DNA from: Pelodera strongyloides
Lineage: Eukaryota > Nematoda > Chromadorea > Rhabditida > Rhabditidae
Direction: 5' to 3'
DNA length: 64,000 nt
Assembly (NCBI GenBank): GCA_036852015.1
Contig: JAANDG010000040.1
Span: 1-64,000, forward strand
Notes under the pieces: generated by a model
Databases searched by the model: none
What the model saw: the letters and a program-made list of their open reading frames with translations, nothing else
Told to the model about the DNA's origin: nothing
Made by a program: the position numbers and the translations under genes
Shown: piece after piece, positions 35,501-47,785 of the stretch
How positions within the stretch are numbered: position 1 is the stretch's first letter
Layout: each line of letters begins with the position of its first letter

Positions 35501-35893
35501 TTAAAGCGAAATACCGGTCGGTCTCAACAAAAAAATACGAAAAGAGGAGGAGTAAACAACCGTGCGTTTACCGCCGTTTTCAAAATGTGCATTTTTGGTC
35601 TTTTACTAGCCAAATTCAAAATATTTTGTCAACATTTCGTCATTTGGATGCTTCGGAGTGTGTGATCATTTGAAAAGGCCATCCCTCGATTTTTCCGGGG
35701 CCGTGCTAGTATTAAAATCGGCAAATCGCCGGAAGCGAATTTTCCCATACAAAATCGCAAAAAATGGTTGTTTGAGAACATTTCTATACAAGATGCACTT
35801 ATTTGTTTGTGTTTTTATGTTTATTTTCGTTTATAACTTTTTTCAAACTATTTTTGGTGAAAAAACCCCAAACCGGGTGGTATTTCGCTTTAA
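35501..35893. mobile_element. TTAAAGCG-type MITE, long copy
   Basis: TTAA-AGCGAAATACCGGTCGG at the left, ACCGGGTGGTATTTCGCT-TTAA at the right, 393 bp including both TTAA. No transposase. The interior differs from the ~180-bp copies near 58 kb though the ends match, so it is a sister subfamily. Confidence 0.8.
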
Positions 35894-35966
35894 AATATAT
35901 TCTATTTCCACTTGTTGCTCCAATTATAAATTAGAATATTCATTTGATAATTGATAATTATTTCAG

Positions 35967-36121
35967 ATTGCGGTGTCGCTTCTCTGTGAACACCCTTTCT
36001 AGAGCGCCGCACTGCCGAAGCGGCCCTCTGTCTCTCTGTCTGTCTGCTTGTTTTGCAACGGATTATAGAAGACTAAAAAAGCTGAATCGAAGTGATTCGA
36101 ATAGTCGCCCCACGAGGAGAC
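35967..36121 (+). other. GSK3: Probable untranslated exon of GSK3
   Basis: Preceded by TTATTTCAG and followed by GTGAGT. It has no usable frame running on to the coding exons, and an in-frame TAA precedes the GSK3 start codon in the exon at 36991. Position and splice signals suggest 5' UTR. Confidence 0.45.
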
Positions 36122-36609
36122 GTGAGTTTTTCATTTACAATGTTTAATGTTGAAGTTTACAGGATTATTTAGAAGTTTTGATTGTTGATATTTGGGTGGC
36201 TTTTAGTTGTGTGGGGTAAAATGGGCGTTTCTGATTTATTTGAGTCATGGGCATGGGGAATAAGTAGGTGTCCGACCATCAGTGGTTATTTGATGAGTAG
36301 CAGAAACATTGCGATTTACTATTTTTGCTTCATCAGTGTTATACGCATGATTTCGAGTTTGGACCCACACATGCGTTATAAAATATTTTGATATTTTACA
36401 GACGTAGTTGTTATGTTTAAATGACGACCACAATTAACGTTGTTGGTTGTTTCACTCTAAAATCTAGCGGTGACTTTGTATCCTATGCTTTGACTTAGAT
36501 TTTGTGAATTGAATCAAGTCAGATGTATTTGTAGTTTCATTTATATGGCATATCATCAAAATGTAAATCATATGCATTATATTGTATTTCTAAAGTCGTA
36601 TTTTTTCAG

Positions 36610-36667
36610 ACCTGTATACTTGCGTACGCCCCCGTTGGTTTGATTCTTATCGAACGCCCTTTTGAAG
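36610..36667 (+). other. GSK3: Probable untranslated exon of GSK3 (58 bp)
   Basis: Preceded by TTTTTTCAG and followed by GTGAGA. Same reasoning as for 35967-36121; could be an alternative rather than a constitutive exon. Confidence 0.4.
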
Positions 36668-37033
36668 GTGAGAATAGTTTACTTTTTGGTTTTATTATGA
36701 ATTGATTTTTGGGATTAATAAGTACTGTATGAATATTCGATTATAGCGTTTGAGTATATTAAGGCAGTTTTGAATTAAACTAGTGAAATACGTATTCCAT
36801 GTCTATGGTAAGCATCTAGTTGTATGTTTCTTACTTATCGAATCGATTCATGTTCTGAAAAATCATATGATCACGTTTGCTGTGAAGTGATCGTTATTTT
36901 TTCTGTTTCCAAGTTGATTGTTACTTTTTCCATAGTACACTAGTGTTGATGTTATCCATTAACTAATAATTAATATAATTGCAATTTCAGGGCTCTGTAA
37001 TTGCTAGCCAAAACGGACCCCACTGTGGAGAGG

Positions 37034-40000
37034 ATGAACAAACAGCTGTTGTCGTGTTCCCTTAAGGGGAGTCGGCAGACCACCACCGTAGTAGCCACAC
37101 TCGCCAAAGGACCCGATCAGCAGGTACGGTGTACTTATTGATTTACTTTGTATTGTACTTTGTAGTCTGTATTGTGGTTTGTAGTTTGTGGACGGAAACG
37201 TGAATTTTAGCTTTTAAGATTGGGTTTGGGTGATTTTATAAGTATGTGTCCGAGCTGGGGTACGAGCAGCAAGCACAAGATTTTTGTCTTACATATGAAT
37301 GTGCACTGTGCAGCATGCTAATATGCTGCGTTTGATTATTTGACTGGGGCTCAGGACTTTATTATCCATGTAGTCATTTTATTAATCAGTAAAGTTGTCG
37401 AAGAAGTATTTTCTCAATTTCAATCCCTGTGTATAGTTTAGGTGAAACATTTAGACTTGGCAAATTTTTTTTGATCATTTGGCGTTTGTAATCGGCTGAA
37501 AATTGAGATAATTCAACAATCCATCGCTCTTTTCTTGTTATGACCTTTAGTTTAAATCATTGGGATTTTCTGCTAGTATTGAGCTTTTGGACCTAGACAA
37601 TTTCATGATAATTAAGATCCCTAGATCTGGTTCTAACAGTTAATGTCCAGGCGAACATACTCTTTGATGTTCATCCAGAATTGCAGAAAGTGACTGCTTG
37701 TTAGCAAATAACGGGTAGTGCTTGTTGTTTGCAGTGTTTGCCGGGTTGTTAGGTGCGTGCCCAGGTGGGCCGGCAGGCCGGCTATTCCAGCTTTCCCTTG
37801 TTCTCTTGCCTGCTTTTCGCCGTGTGGCGGAGCCTAAGTTGACTGGGCAAGCCGATTGACAAGTTTTCCTGTTAGCATCATCTTTTCTGAGTTCCTATGT
37901 CCTGGTCTCTGGACACAGGAATGTCAATCACTTATTTACTTGGGTCTTTTGGGCCTCAGTGGTCACTGGTTTTGGCTTGGCCCTTGGACCTCTTTCAAGA
38001 TTCGTTCGCTGCTCAGCTCCTACATGATTTAGCCTAGCTAGAACTTGTAAAATGTGGTCCTGCCGATTTCAGTGGAGTTTATTAGAGAGAGCAAGAATTA
38101 GAATGTGCAGGAATATACTGTAAGATAACTTTCTTTGTCTACCACATTTGCGTTTATTTCATAACGTAACTACCCATGTTCCGCTTCTCGTTCAAATTTT
38201 GAATCCAATTAATTCTTTTACGTTACCATGACGTGCCACTTTTTGTGAATTTAAACTAACTACTACCTGCAACCATGTAATCAATAGTTGACGCTAGTTA
38301 GCTCCGTAGCTTTGGACTGCGGTTTATCTAGGTTGGTATTCCTTGCAATATGCCGGTGCAATTTTGATTTTTAAATTGCGGGCTTAATGTGTTGTACAGT
38401 GCGAGTGAGTATTGCCCCTCGTCCCCACCCGTCCCGTTTCATACATTATGTATCGCCCGCATTATGTATGCTACGGATACGGGGTGGCATTATTTTGCCC
38501 TCTGTTCTTTTTTTTTTGTGAGAATATTTCCGCAGTCTCTTTTGGCCCTTGTTGTTTTTGTGTGCCCGGATTTATGTGGATATTTTTGGACAAAGAGGCA
38601 GCCCGCCCTTTTACTCAATTTTCCGTTTTCCGCTCTTATTTGAGATTGTGATGTGCGATGCTGGATTTGTGAAGATAGAAATACTCATCACCCTCCCTCC
38701 CCCACACATAACAACGCACATTTTTAGTTCCCCGGGTCCTTAGTCCTTAGTTAAGGTTGGCCATTTTTGAAGTATCCATGTGGGTGTTGGCGTTTTTGCC
38801 ACATCCATCTTCCTTTGATCTTGGCAAATCCTCCAGTTTTTTAAAGAAGAATATGATGTTTGTTTGGTTGTTTGGTAGAAATAGACTCAGCCACTCGATT
38901 GATTGTTGTATCTTATCAGTTATATTTTAGTAGACAGTTGTCAAGTTTTTCGGGCAGGTATAGTGAACATTTATCCCATAACGTTGTTCTTTCGCGTTCC
39001 CCGTTTGTTTTTCGCGTATAATGTGTCCAACATGGCCAACATGGCACGCACAGCTGTTCTTTGTTGGTTGATGGTTTTTTTAAAGGGCCAAAGGGCACGC
39101 GTTTTTAAAGGCCAAAGGGCACTGATTTGCGTATTCATACATTTAACTCGTAACTCGTAACAATATGAACATCGTCTTATTCATATTTAATAAACATATA
39201 AATAGTTGAACCCCCTCACTAGGGCCCTCATTGGGCTCCTCATCCTCATTTTAGTGTTTGGCCCGTTTTTTTTGTACTTTTGTGCTTTACGGCCACTGTC
39301 TGTGTTGTTCGACTCGTCCTATAGCATTTCCTATTTTCTGTCAATCCCCTCTTACCGTTTCTTATATATTTGTTTACGGTTTGTTGTTGATTCCTTGTTA
39401 CGAATACGATTTTGCTTTGCTCTGTTGTGTGTGGGATTAATGGGTAGGGTAGTAAATAGTAAAGGGTTGAGTTTTGATGGTTAGGTTAGATCGGGATAGT
39501 GACTTACCTTCTTGTGACGATAGGAATAGAATGTAAAGAGTAGCGCCCGTTTTTTAGTCGGTACAGTAAGTTAGGGTTAGGGTCACAAATTAGGGTTAGG
39601 GTCACAAATTAGGGTTAGGGTCACAAATTGTGAGTGTAGCAATCTGTGTAAGCGAACACTTTGACTTTCTGTTTCTGTGTTTCTGCCTTATCCTTTGGTC
39701 CCTTTCTAATTCTAATTCATTAATTGTTTGCCATTGCTCTTTTTTTGCCCTCTCTCTGACCTTTCGCCCTCTTTTCCTTGTGGCGACATTAGTAGTCTCG
39801 GGCCGACCTTGCTTTCAGCTACCATTTCAATTTTCAACCAAAGGTTTAGAAAGTCTCCTTTGGTTTTTGTTAGTTATTCTTAGTCCTTAGTCCTTGCGTA
39901 CTTCATTCCTTTTCTAAGGGTATTGTAGACGTTAACGTAACTGTGTTTTCTGAATGTGACCGAGATCGAGATAGGGGTAGGGTAGACAATAAATAGTCAG

Positions 40001-43000
40001 TTAGGCATCTGCTGGAATTCAGTGACATTAAGTGTTCGTCGTTTTGGCGGCTAATCGCTGTACTCTGTACCTATGTAGTTGTAGTCGTACAGCAGCGTAT
40101 CATTTTGTACTCTGCCCTCTTGCAATCTTCTTGCAATCTTGCTTCTTTTAACGCTGTACTTGCGAATTCGTCCTGGACATCTAGCTGCATCTGTTGATAG
40201 GATTGGTACTTTTAGTGGGGGTGTGGGGGTGTATCCCGGTTTGGCAACCCTTTGAATCCCGATTTTGTGATTGTGATTTTTTGTGATAAGTAAGTGAGCG
40301 TACTTCCGTACTTTGTCCTATGGTACAACGCACTTTTGTATTCTACGACCATTATTTCTTTGATAATCATTTGTTGTCTTCGAACTTTGAATTTAGTTTA
40401 ATTGCTTAATGTCACGAGTTTGATAGCCAATGTGTGTTCGCCATAAATTATGTCTGACTTTGTCAAGGACCGTGCCACTTTTGCCAACTGTTGTTCGGTC
40501 AATCCGGTTTCCGATTTAACGGCAGTTCATTGTAGTTTCTTTATCCCCGTAACGGCCTTTGACCTAAGCTAAGAAGTGCACATTTTGTTGAAATATTGTG
40601 TCTATCTGTCTATGACAGCATCCAGTATATCTAATGTCAGGTTGTCCTGTTGTCCATTGTAGATTGTAGATAGATTCGTAAACGTTTAACTATGTTTCCT
40701 CAGAACATTTTCTGGCGCTATACCCTTTGTCTTCTCTTGAATATAAAAGTGTTGACAATTTTTTGAGCTTTGAAACTTGGTTCGTTCGCAATTCCGGGAA
40801 TTGGTGTATGATTTCTTATCTTCATCTTTCCGAGACTCTGTTGCTCTCAACAATTCCTCGGATATTCGTACATTCCCAAATTTGACGTCTATTGAAGAAG
40901 ATGGACGTATTCTTTCCTGTTTGTTGAAGCTTTCTTCTGGCCATAGTGTCCATAGTTCATGCCGACGCCTCCGCCCCCACTGTTATGCCAGTTCAGTTGT
41001 GCGTATTTTGAACTTGATGTTTTTTTGATTTGGCTTGTTACTAGGTTTGCTGGTTGTTTGCGAATTTGTTGTTGATTGTTACAAATAAGCTTGCGGAAAC
41101 GGTTTCATGAATGACCATAAAACTATAAAGAGTGAGTGTGAATCTGTGAATAATGCGTTTGAATAATCAACTCGTTAATAAATGCAATTTTTAGTATACA
41201 TGTTGTTTGTCCTTTTCGTTTGCATTTTTCTGTCTTATATTTTGTCGCTGACTGTGGTTTTTGGTATGAAAATGTCGGAAGTTCATAATTCGACACTATT
41301 CTCAAATATAACATAAGACTTAGACATAATGTGTTTTTGTTTTGATCGTTTCCTTCCTCAATATTGCCCTTCCTGTTTTTCACTATTCTTCTCTTTCTTT
41401 GCTCATCTTTAGTCGAGTACAATGGGCAAACCACGAATTTAAACGTTCTTAGGGGAAGAGGACATCATTTTTGTGGCTTGTTTTTCATTCTTGTATGTTC
41501 TCCCATGGCACCCCTTGTGTTTTTTTCTACTTCTTTGTGTCAAGTATCGATCGTATTTTGTTTATAAAAACCGAAGAATTTAACTACATTTGTAGTATGG
41601 TTGAAGAATTTGAACGTCCGGAAGTTAGAAAAATTGTGTTCTGTTTCTTTCTGAGTGATCTTCTTGGCTTATTGGCTTATCCACTCATTTTTCTGGGTCC
41701 GTTGCTTAATCCCACGTAATGGGGGTATTTAGTGATGATGCATGGAGCACATTTTGGTCGTTATTTTGTGGACATTATGGTCCTTTGCCTTCGGCTCATA
41801 GCTCGTCATTTTATTCCTTCTGTGTCTTTAGCCTTAGCCTTGTTCCAATTGTACCACAGTAATGAAACTAGCTTAACGGTGAGATTGAGGTTGAGGTTTT
41901 TTTCTTTCATGTCATATCTTAGTCTCGGCTACGCTACACTTTTGGTAGATGCTTCACAGTTTTTGCCACTTTTTTTTTTGGTATCGCAGGAAGTGAATGC
42001 AGTAAAAGTAGCAAGGGAAAAGTGTGCGTATCCGGTTTGTTAGATTCTCGCCCTCTGTACACTTTCTCCCAATTAATCAATTTGATAAATTGATACTCTT
42101 CTTTCTGATAACGAACTGTTTTGTGTGGGAAAAGGGAAATGCTAGATTACGTACCGTGTGATCGGGTGATAACCTTTTAGAAAGTAATTTTAAATGATTA
42201 TCAGACTTAGAACGATTATGTAGAGAAGGAAGTGGATTGGAATCCTTCCTTGGAACTAGTTGCTTTATTTTGAGGATTCTTGTTATAGTGATATATTGAA
42301 CATTTCTCTTTCATTAGTATGTGTAGATTGTTGTTTGTTTTAGTGGGTTATTTTTTATTCCTTTCATTAGTATGTATAGGTTTTTTTTACTGTAGTGGGT
42401 TATTTTTTGAGTTTTTGAAATATTCTGCTACCTACTACAAACTACAGTCGCCTTTCACCTAATTACTTTCTCACTTCCTTGCTCACCAGTGTTACTTGGT
42501 ATATTCGTACGTTTGTTTCGGGTTTCGGTTATTTCCGTATTTTCTAATCATTGCTGATAGTTTAAGTTGGCATCTCTACCACTGCCGAATACACCGTTGC
42601 TTTGCGGCTACACGCACTGTGCTATATATTTGTATTTCCTGTGGCTACACTTGTCGTAATTCGTATTGGAAATACACTTCAAACTGATGTTATTATAAGC
42701 ATCATTAACTTATGCGAAAACTACTATATTGACAATTATTTTAAAGCTGGTAGACCAGCTGATAAACTAAAAAAAAACAATAAAGAAACCCATTCTCTAT
42801 AAAAATGGGCAATCGCGTTGTGAATCGATTCCTCTCTAAATCCTCGTATGAGGTTTCTGCCCACGAAAAGGGGGCTTCCTGTTCACAATCTGCACATCAA
42901 CTCGGACAAGAGATTAATGGCAATGTAATCATTTAGTAGTTTATATAAGATTTAGTATGATACTTGGAAAAGAGTTAGTTATTTATGTGTTGAGCGGTTT

Positions 43001-46000
43001 GGTCGCCTTGAATGGGGAAGAATTGAGCCGTATTGGAAGTTAGAACAAGGGTGTTGGGTATTATTCTTGTTGGTAGTTTTATGTACTGTACTGTGAAGAA
43101 CAAAGAACAATACCGTAGGATAGCCTGTTGAGGCAGGTTTGTTTCTAAATATTTAGTAAACTGTGTAGAAGGATAATCATTCTTATTTGCTCATTTCTTT
43201 ATTGTATTCCATTTAGGTGGAAGTGTGCTACAGTGATTTGAAAGTGGTTGGAAATGGATCTTTTGGAGTTGTGTTCTTGGCGAAACTGCAGGAAACCAGT
43301 GAACAGGTGGGGGGATTTGAGGTTTTGGTTTTATGTTATCGCTTAGGCCCAGGCTTAGGCTTAGGCCTATGTCTAAGGTTATCGTTATGCACTGCTTCGT
43401 GGGATTTTTTTGCTTATTGAAAGGTAAATAGTGTTGAGATTAGCTTATTGGTTATAGTAAACTTTCTCAATTTTGACTGTTGTTATTTGTTTGTGTGCAC
43501 ACCGGGTAAACTTGAGGTTTCACCGAAGTTATAAATGCGCTAGATTTGCGTGAGTTTTGTTCGTATATTTTCTCAGTCATTTAGTCGTGTAAGCTATTTG
43601 TGCTCAGAAAACTATATTATTATTATTATTATAAAATTATTTCTATAAGTGATTTCTTTTTGTTGCAGGTTGCCATCAAAAAAGTGCTCCAGGACAAGCG
43701 ATTCAAGAACAGAGAACTGCAGATTATGCGCAAATTGCAACATCCCAATATTGTCAAGCTCAAGTAAGTGAATTATTGTATACTTGGTTTGGTTTAGGGG
43801 AATTGTCTTATGTCCTTATGATAACCCAGAGTTTATTGCCAAGACAACTAAAAGTGAGTGCAATATTAAGGAACGTATGCTGAATATTGACCATATTATA
43901 GTGGTATGACATAGAGGCGTAACACGTAGACATATGGAATAGTATGCTTCGCTATGAACGTAAGTGACTGTGAGCGTAAAGTTATTCGTTTCAGGTACTT
44001 TTTCTACTCTGGTGGCGAAAAGAAGGACGAACTGTATCTGAACCTCATTTTGGAGTAAGTTGCTTAGAAATGGCTTTTTTATTTTGTGTAAGGTCTAGAG
44101 CGTAGCTCACCCCCTGCGCTTAGCTTTGCTTACGGATATACGAAGCTCTTTTATTATGTAGTCATGTTAAAATTAAAAAAGAAACGAAATAAGTAAATTT
44201 ACAGTATTAATAGGAAAATTGTAAAGGAGAGTATTGATTGATAGATAAAGTGTAAACGTTAACTAAGGATTTCTCGCTAGTCGCACGATGATGAGGATCT
44301 TGTCGTGCGAACGCTATTGTGGTGTTTAAATCATCTCACTCTCTTATGTTTGATTTCTTTTTCACATTTTCACAGCGCATTGGTCCGAAAGATAATGAAA
44401 TCAAATTTTAGTGTGATTTGTTGTAATCTCAGTGTGTTAAGGTAGTAGAGGTATTTTTAGAGAGAAGCGTTCAAGTTTAATTGTCCTTCTTTGTAGATAC
44501 GTGCCCGAGACAGTGTACCGAGTGGCCCGGCACTATGTTAAACAGCGACAATCCATCCCGATGATCTACGTCAAATTGTACATGTATCAATTGTTCAAGG
44601 CACTCGCTTATATACACGGAATTGGTAAGTCCTTTGATATTTTTCATTATTAACGAAAATAGTTCTTGTCTTTCGTTTGTTTTAAAGAATTAGCTGGCTT
44701 GTTTGTTGGGGAACACTTATGTAGGTGACTACGCGCGCAATTCTTTTTTTTTTTTTTTTAGAAATGCGCGATGTTTCACTAAAATGATTTCAGTAACGTC
44801 AAATGATTTATTGGCTGCATACATCTCTGTTAGTATTTATTCATAATTTTATGTTTTAGTTATATATTTCCAGGAATCTGCCACCGTGACATTAAGCCAC
44901 AGAACTTGTTGATCGACCCAGAGACGGGAATCTTGAAATTGTGCGATTTCGGATCGGCCAAATATCTAGTCAAGGTAAGAGTTTCTATTTTTATTATTTC
45001 TTTTTTGATTTGTTTTCTAACGTAAAAGGATGGAAACTGGAAACGTGCGAATAGGCGTTGGACGAATTTGTATGAAAAATCATACAACAGATATAATCAA
45101 AAACCGAAGAAGTGCGGAATAGAATAGGAGTCGTGCCCAACAAATGCAGGTGGAAAAGGTTATGTTTCACAGCTACTTCTTATTAGAGTCAGCGCGGAAG
45201 TGATTGGTTAGTTTATTAGTTACGTTAGAGCTTATGACATATGTAATCTTCTTTGCCGGGTTGCTACTCAACGAACGCTCGCACCAAGTAGTGAATATAT
45301 TTTTTATTTAATAAATACATAAGTGGTCGGTGATCTTTCACCCCGAGTTTTGGAACATGTTTCTACTTTTTCTAACTCGTCTATTTCCTACAGGGAGAAC
45401 CGAACGTGTCCTACATATGCTCACGCTACTACAGAGCCCCGGAGTTGATCTTCGGAGCCACAAACTACACGAATTCAATCGATATTTGGAGTGCCGGTTG
45501 GTGCATTTTTTATTTTCTTTGTGGCTTATCATTATTACTATTATTATTAATTATTAATATTTTATTTTATTCGATTTATTTGCTGTCCGCCATCACCTGA
45601 ATAGCTGTCTGTGTGTTATTCCTCCAGAGGCCATATTCACCACTACTATTCCCTCGGGGAAATATTTCCTGGGGACAGAAAAGATCATTCTAATGTGAGA
45701 CTCGCAGAGAAAGACACGGAATTCCCCTTGGGGAAATGAGTGGTGAATATGGCCTCTGGTCTATCATTTGGACTTTCGAACCTGTAAATGTAAGCTTTGA
45801 ACCGTACGTAGATATATGGTCTCGGTGGTATACATCTTCGGTCATGTCTCCTCCAACTTCTTGTTTTTGACTTCCTCTTAAACTAATTATTCTAATTCAG
45901 GTACTGTATTTGCCGAACTCCTCCTCGGACAACCGATATTCCCAGGAGATTCGGGTGTTGATCAACTGGTCGAAATAATTAAGGTGAGATTACTTTTTAT

Positions 46001-47785
46001 TAGTATTAGTATTATATTTATATGAACACGTTGTATATTTAATAGTATTATATATATGACACATTGTATATGTCGCAGTAAAGCATAATGTTATTGTCAT
46101 CTATCTGTTGAAAATGACGACATCCTCAAGCAGCACGCCGCACGCCAACAAACAACAAAAATACTGTTATTATGCCTTTCACAAGTAATTATGCGTTAAT
46201 TATATTATTTATGATAAACAGATTTAATTATGTACAACATATATAAGCATTGTATTGTGTCTTTCTCCCTGTGTAAGTGGTTATCTACATTTGCTGATGC
46301 GGATGAACATTTTTTAAACAAAGAGTTGTTACGTTTTTCTGCTCTAGTTAAATGCTTAAGTAGTTCAAGTTAAGTTTGTTTGCAATGTTTTAGTTTGAAA
46401 TATTCTAGGTGCTCGGCACTCCGACCAAGGAGCAAATACAACACATGAATCCCAACTACAAGGAGTTCAAATTCCCGCAGATTAAGGCGCACCCATGGTC
46501 GAAGGTTAGTTTTTGCGTTTGTTTGTGAAGTTTCTTTCGATTTCTTGTTGGGTAATCTAATCAGTCACGGATTTGTGTAAACATGTACACACCTCCGGAT
46601 GGCTGTGATACAATATAGCTGATCGCCATTTATGTACGTGCTTCGAATCCGTCATATTTTTTTGGTAGTATTCATTTCAAAATCTGCAAACGCTGTGTAT
46701 CCCTGGTGTTAGATATACTCGCATATAGTTTTGTGACTCTTTTTTGTATAACCAGTCATATCATTCTAATTGTGAATTCCTATCGCCAGATTTGGGCTGT
46801 GGATAGGAAACCCTTGTGGATAGTAGAGTTCGAATGTTTTCAATAATTTGCATAATTTGTTTCTGCAGGTTTTCCGACCGTCCACGCCTCCCGCGGCTAT
46901 TGACCTCATCTCGCAAATTATCGAATATACGCCGCATGCGCGCCCCACCCCGCAACAGGCCTGCACGCACGCATTCTTCGAGGAGCTCAAGAACCCTGGT
47001 TAGTTATTTTGCTTTAGTTTATCTTTTGTTCCTTTATGAATTACCAGCCGTTCGAAGAGCCCTACGGGCTCTTCTCCGACTGGAGGAATCGGCCTTCGGC
47101 CGATTGTTACTCTATTTAAAAGAATTTCTTCAAACGTAAAAAAAGTTGTTCATTTACGTGTATGCGGAAACGTATAATATAGTTGTGGACTTCGTGCAAA
47201 TTTGCAAATTTGCTATTGCAATTGCTCTTCTATCTCCTATAAGATCCTCCTTCCATAAGCTAGCATAGCTCAACCGGTAGAGCGTTGGACTGTGAATCGA
47301 GAGGTTGTGCGCTGATGTGGGTTCGAATCTCGCCAGCCACAAATATTTTGTATGCTCTTACGATCGAAGAATTTTCTTTATGAAGGGATTTCGTTGTGCA
47401 CATAAAAACAAACCCGTGACAAACTCTTCTCCTTTATATAATAAGATGTTAGTTTGTTTATGAAATTGGGTACTGGGTACCCTAACAAAAAAGGTGCAAT
47501 GTTTCAATGTTGGTGCTTTTCACTGTTGCATGTAAGAATTGTACTGTTATGGGCTCACGACGTCGCTAATTGTAGATCGATTATAAATATCAAAACAGTA
47601 TGAGTATGAATCTTGGGATATTTTCAGAAACAAAGCTGCCTTCCGGTAAGCCGTTGCCACCGCTTGACCACGATGACACAGAGACTGGCAACAGCGAGGG
47701 AACCTCATCCTCGCAGCCCTCTGCCGGTAACGATACCGCTGGGGAGCGGAGTGTCGTTGGGGGTGCCCCTCCCCAGGGAGAGTAG
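37034..47785 (+). CDS. GSK3: Glycogen synthase kinase 3, eleven coding exons
   Basis: Ser/Thr kinase of the CMGC group (Wnt, insulin and developmental signalling). Exons: 37034-37123, 43217-43306, 43669-43763, 43995-44054, 44497-44624, 44874-44974, 45394-45496, 45901-45983, 46409-46504, 46869-46998, 47628-47785; phases agree throughout, 377 residues. The exon with the ATG starts at 36991 after TTTCAG and has an in-frame stop at 36998. Visible motifs: glycine loop [11 protein letters not shown], catalytic Lys in VAIKK (about 64), CHRDIKPQN (Asp about 160), CDFGSAK (Asp about 179), activation-loop Tyr in [14 protein letters not shown] (about 195), and [20 protein letters not shown]. Lengths fit the family (vertebrate GSK3-beta is 420). 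The N terminus [12 protein letters not shown] lacks the inhibitory-serine motif of vertebrate GSK3, and the tail after [10 protein letters not shown] is divergent and ends early. The donor at 45497 is GTTGGT. Confidence 0.95.
39571..39629 (+). repeat. Three 19-bp units with telomere-like TTAGGG
   Basis: TTAGGGTTAGGGTCACAAA repeated three times without error. Each unit carries two copies of the animal telomere hexamer plus TCACAAA. It is an interstitial array, not a telomere. Confidence 0.9.
42805..42924 (+). CDS. Possible alternative first exon of GSK3
   Basis: An ATG opens 40 codons ([20 protein letters not shown], then [20 protein letters not shown]) ending at AAT|GTAATC, phase 0. That is the phase needed to join exon 43217 ([10 protein letters not shown]), 292 bp downstream. 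It would replace the 30-residue N terminus. Gly at position 2 and the basic residues suggest N-myristoylation, but residue 6 is Val where a small hydroxyl residue is preferred, so the lipid signal is doubtful. No TATA box at the right distance was found. It may be a chance frame. Confidence 0.3.
45624..45759. mobile_element. Short palindromic element in a GSK3 intron
   Basis: Terminal inverted repeats CCAGAGGCCATATTCACCAC and its exact complement, about 136 bp in all, with a second complementary pair inside (TCCCTCGGGGAAAT against ATTTCCCCAAGGGGA). It lacks TTAA flanks and is a different type from the TTAAAGCG family. Confidence 0.75.
47054..47105 (+). other. Two consecutive strong hairpins in the last GSK3 intron
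   Basis: GAAGAGCCC-TAC-GGGCTCTTC (47054-47074) is followed by AATCGGC-CTTCG-GCCGATT (about 47087-47105), the second closing on a C(UUCG)G loop, the most stable RNA tetraloop type. Both stems are perfect. Could be a transposon end, a structured intronic RNA or a local inverted duplication. Confidence 0.6.
47261..47448 (+). mobile_element. tRNA-derived SINE (His-like head), copy 2
   Basis: Head 47261-47340: A-box TAGCTCAACCGGTAGAGC, anticodon-loop-like CTGTGAA (GTG, His), then an over-long variable region and B-box GGGTTCGAATC. The acceptor ends do not pair properly, so it is not a working tRNA. It runs on into the tail at 47376-47448 shared with 11601-11679 (TTTATGAA, TGCACATAAAAACAAA, CTCCTTTATATAATAAGATG). 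Head plus shared tail is the structure of a SINE. Lies in the last GSK3 intron. Confidence 0.55.

Larger units (their letters stand above)
37124..43216 (+). other. Long first coding intron of GSK3
   Basis: About 6.1 kb, ten times the length of the other GSK3 introns. It contains telomere-like tandem repeats (39571-39629), many T-rich low-complexity tracts and a possible alternative first exon (42805-42924). The numerous 60-100 codon frames show no similarity to known families and look like products of T-richness. Confidence 0.6.

Noticed and set aside
37124..42804. Numerous 60-103 codon frames in the first GSK3 intron
   Set aside because: T-rich, Phe/Leu/Ser-rich translations without splice context or similarity; expected by chance in this composition.
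47261..47340. Functional tRNA-His gene
   Set aside because: Acceptor arms do not pair, the variable region is too long, and a SINE-like tail follows.
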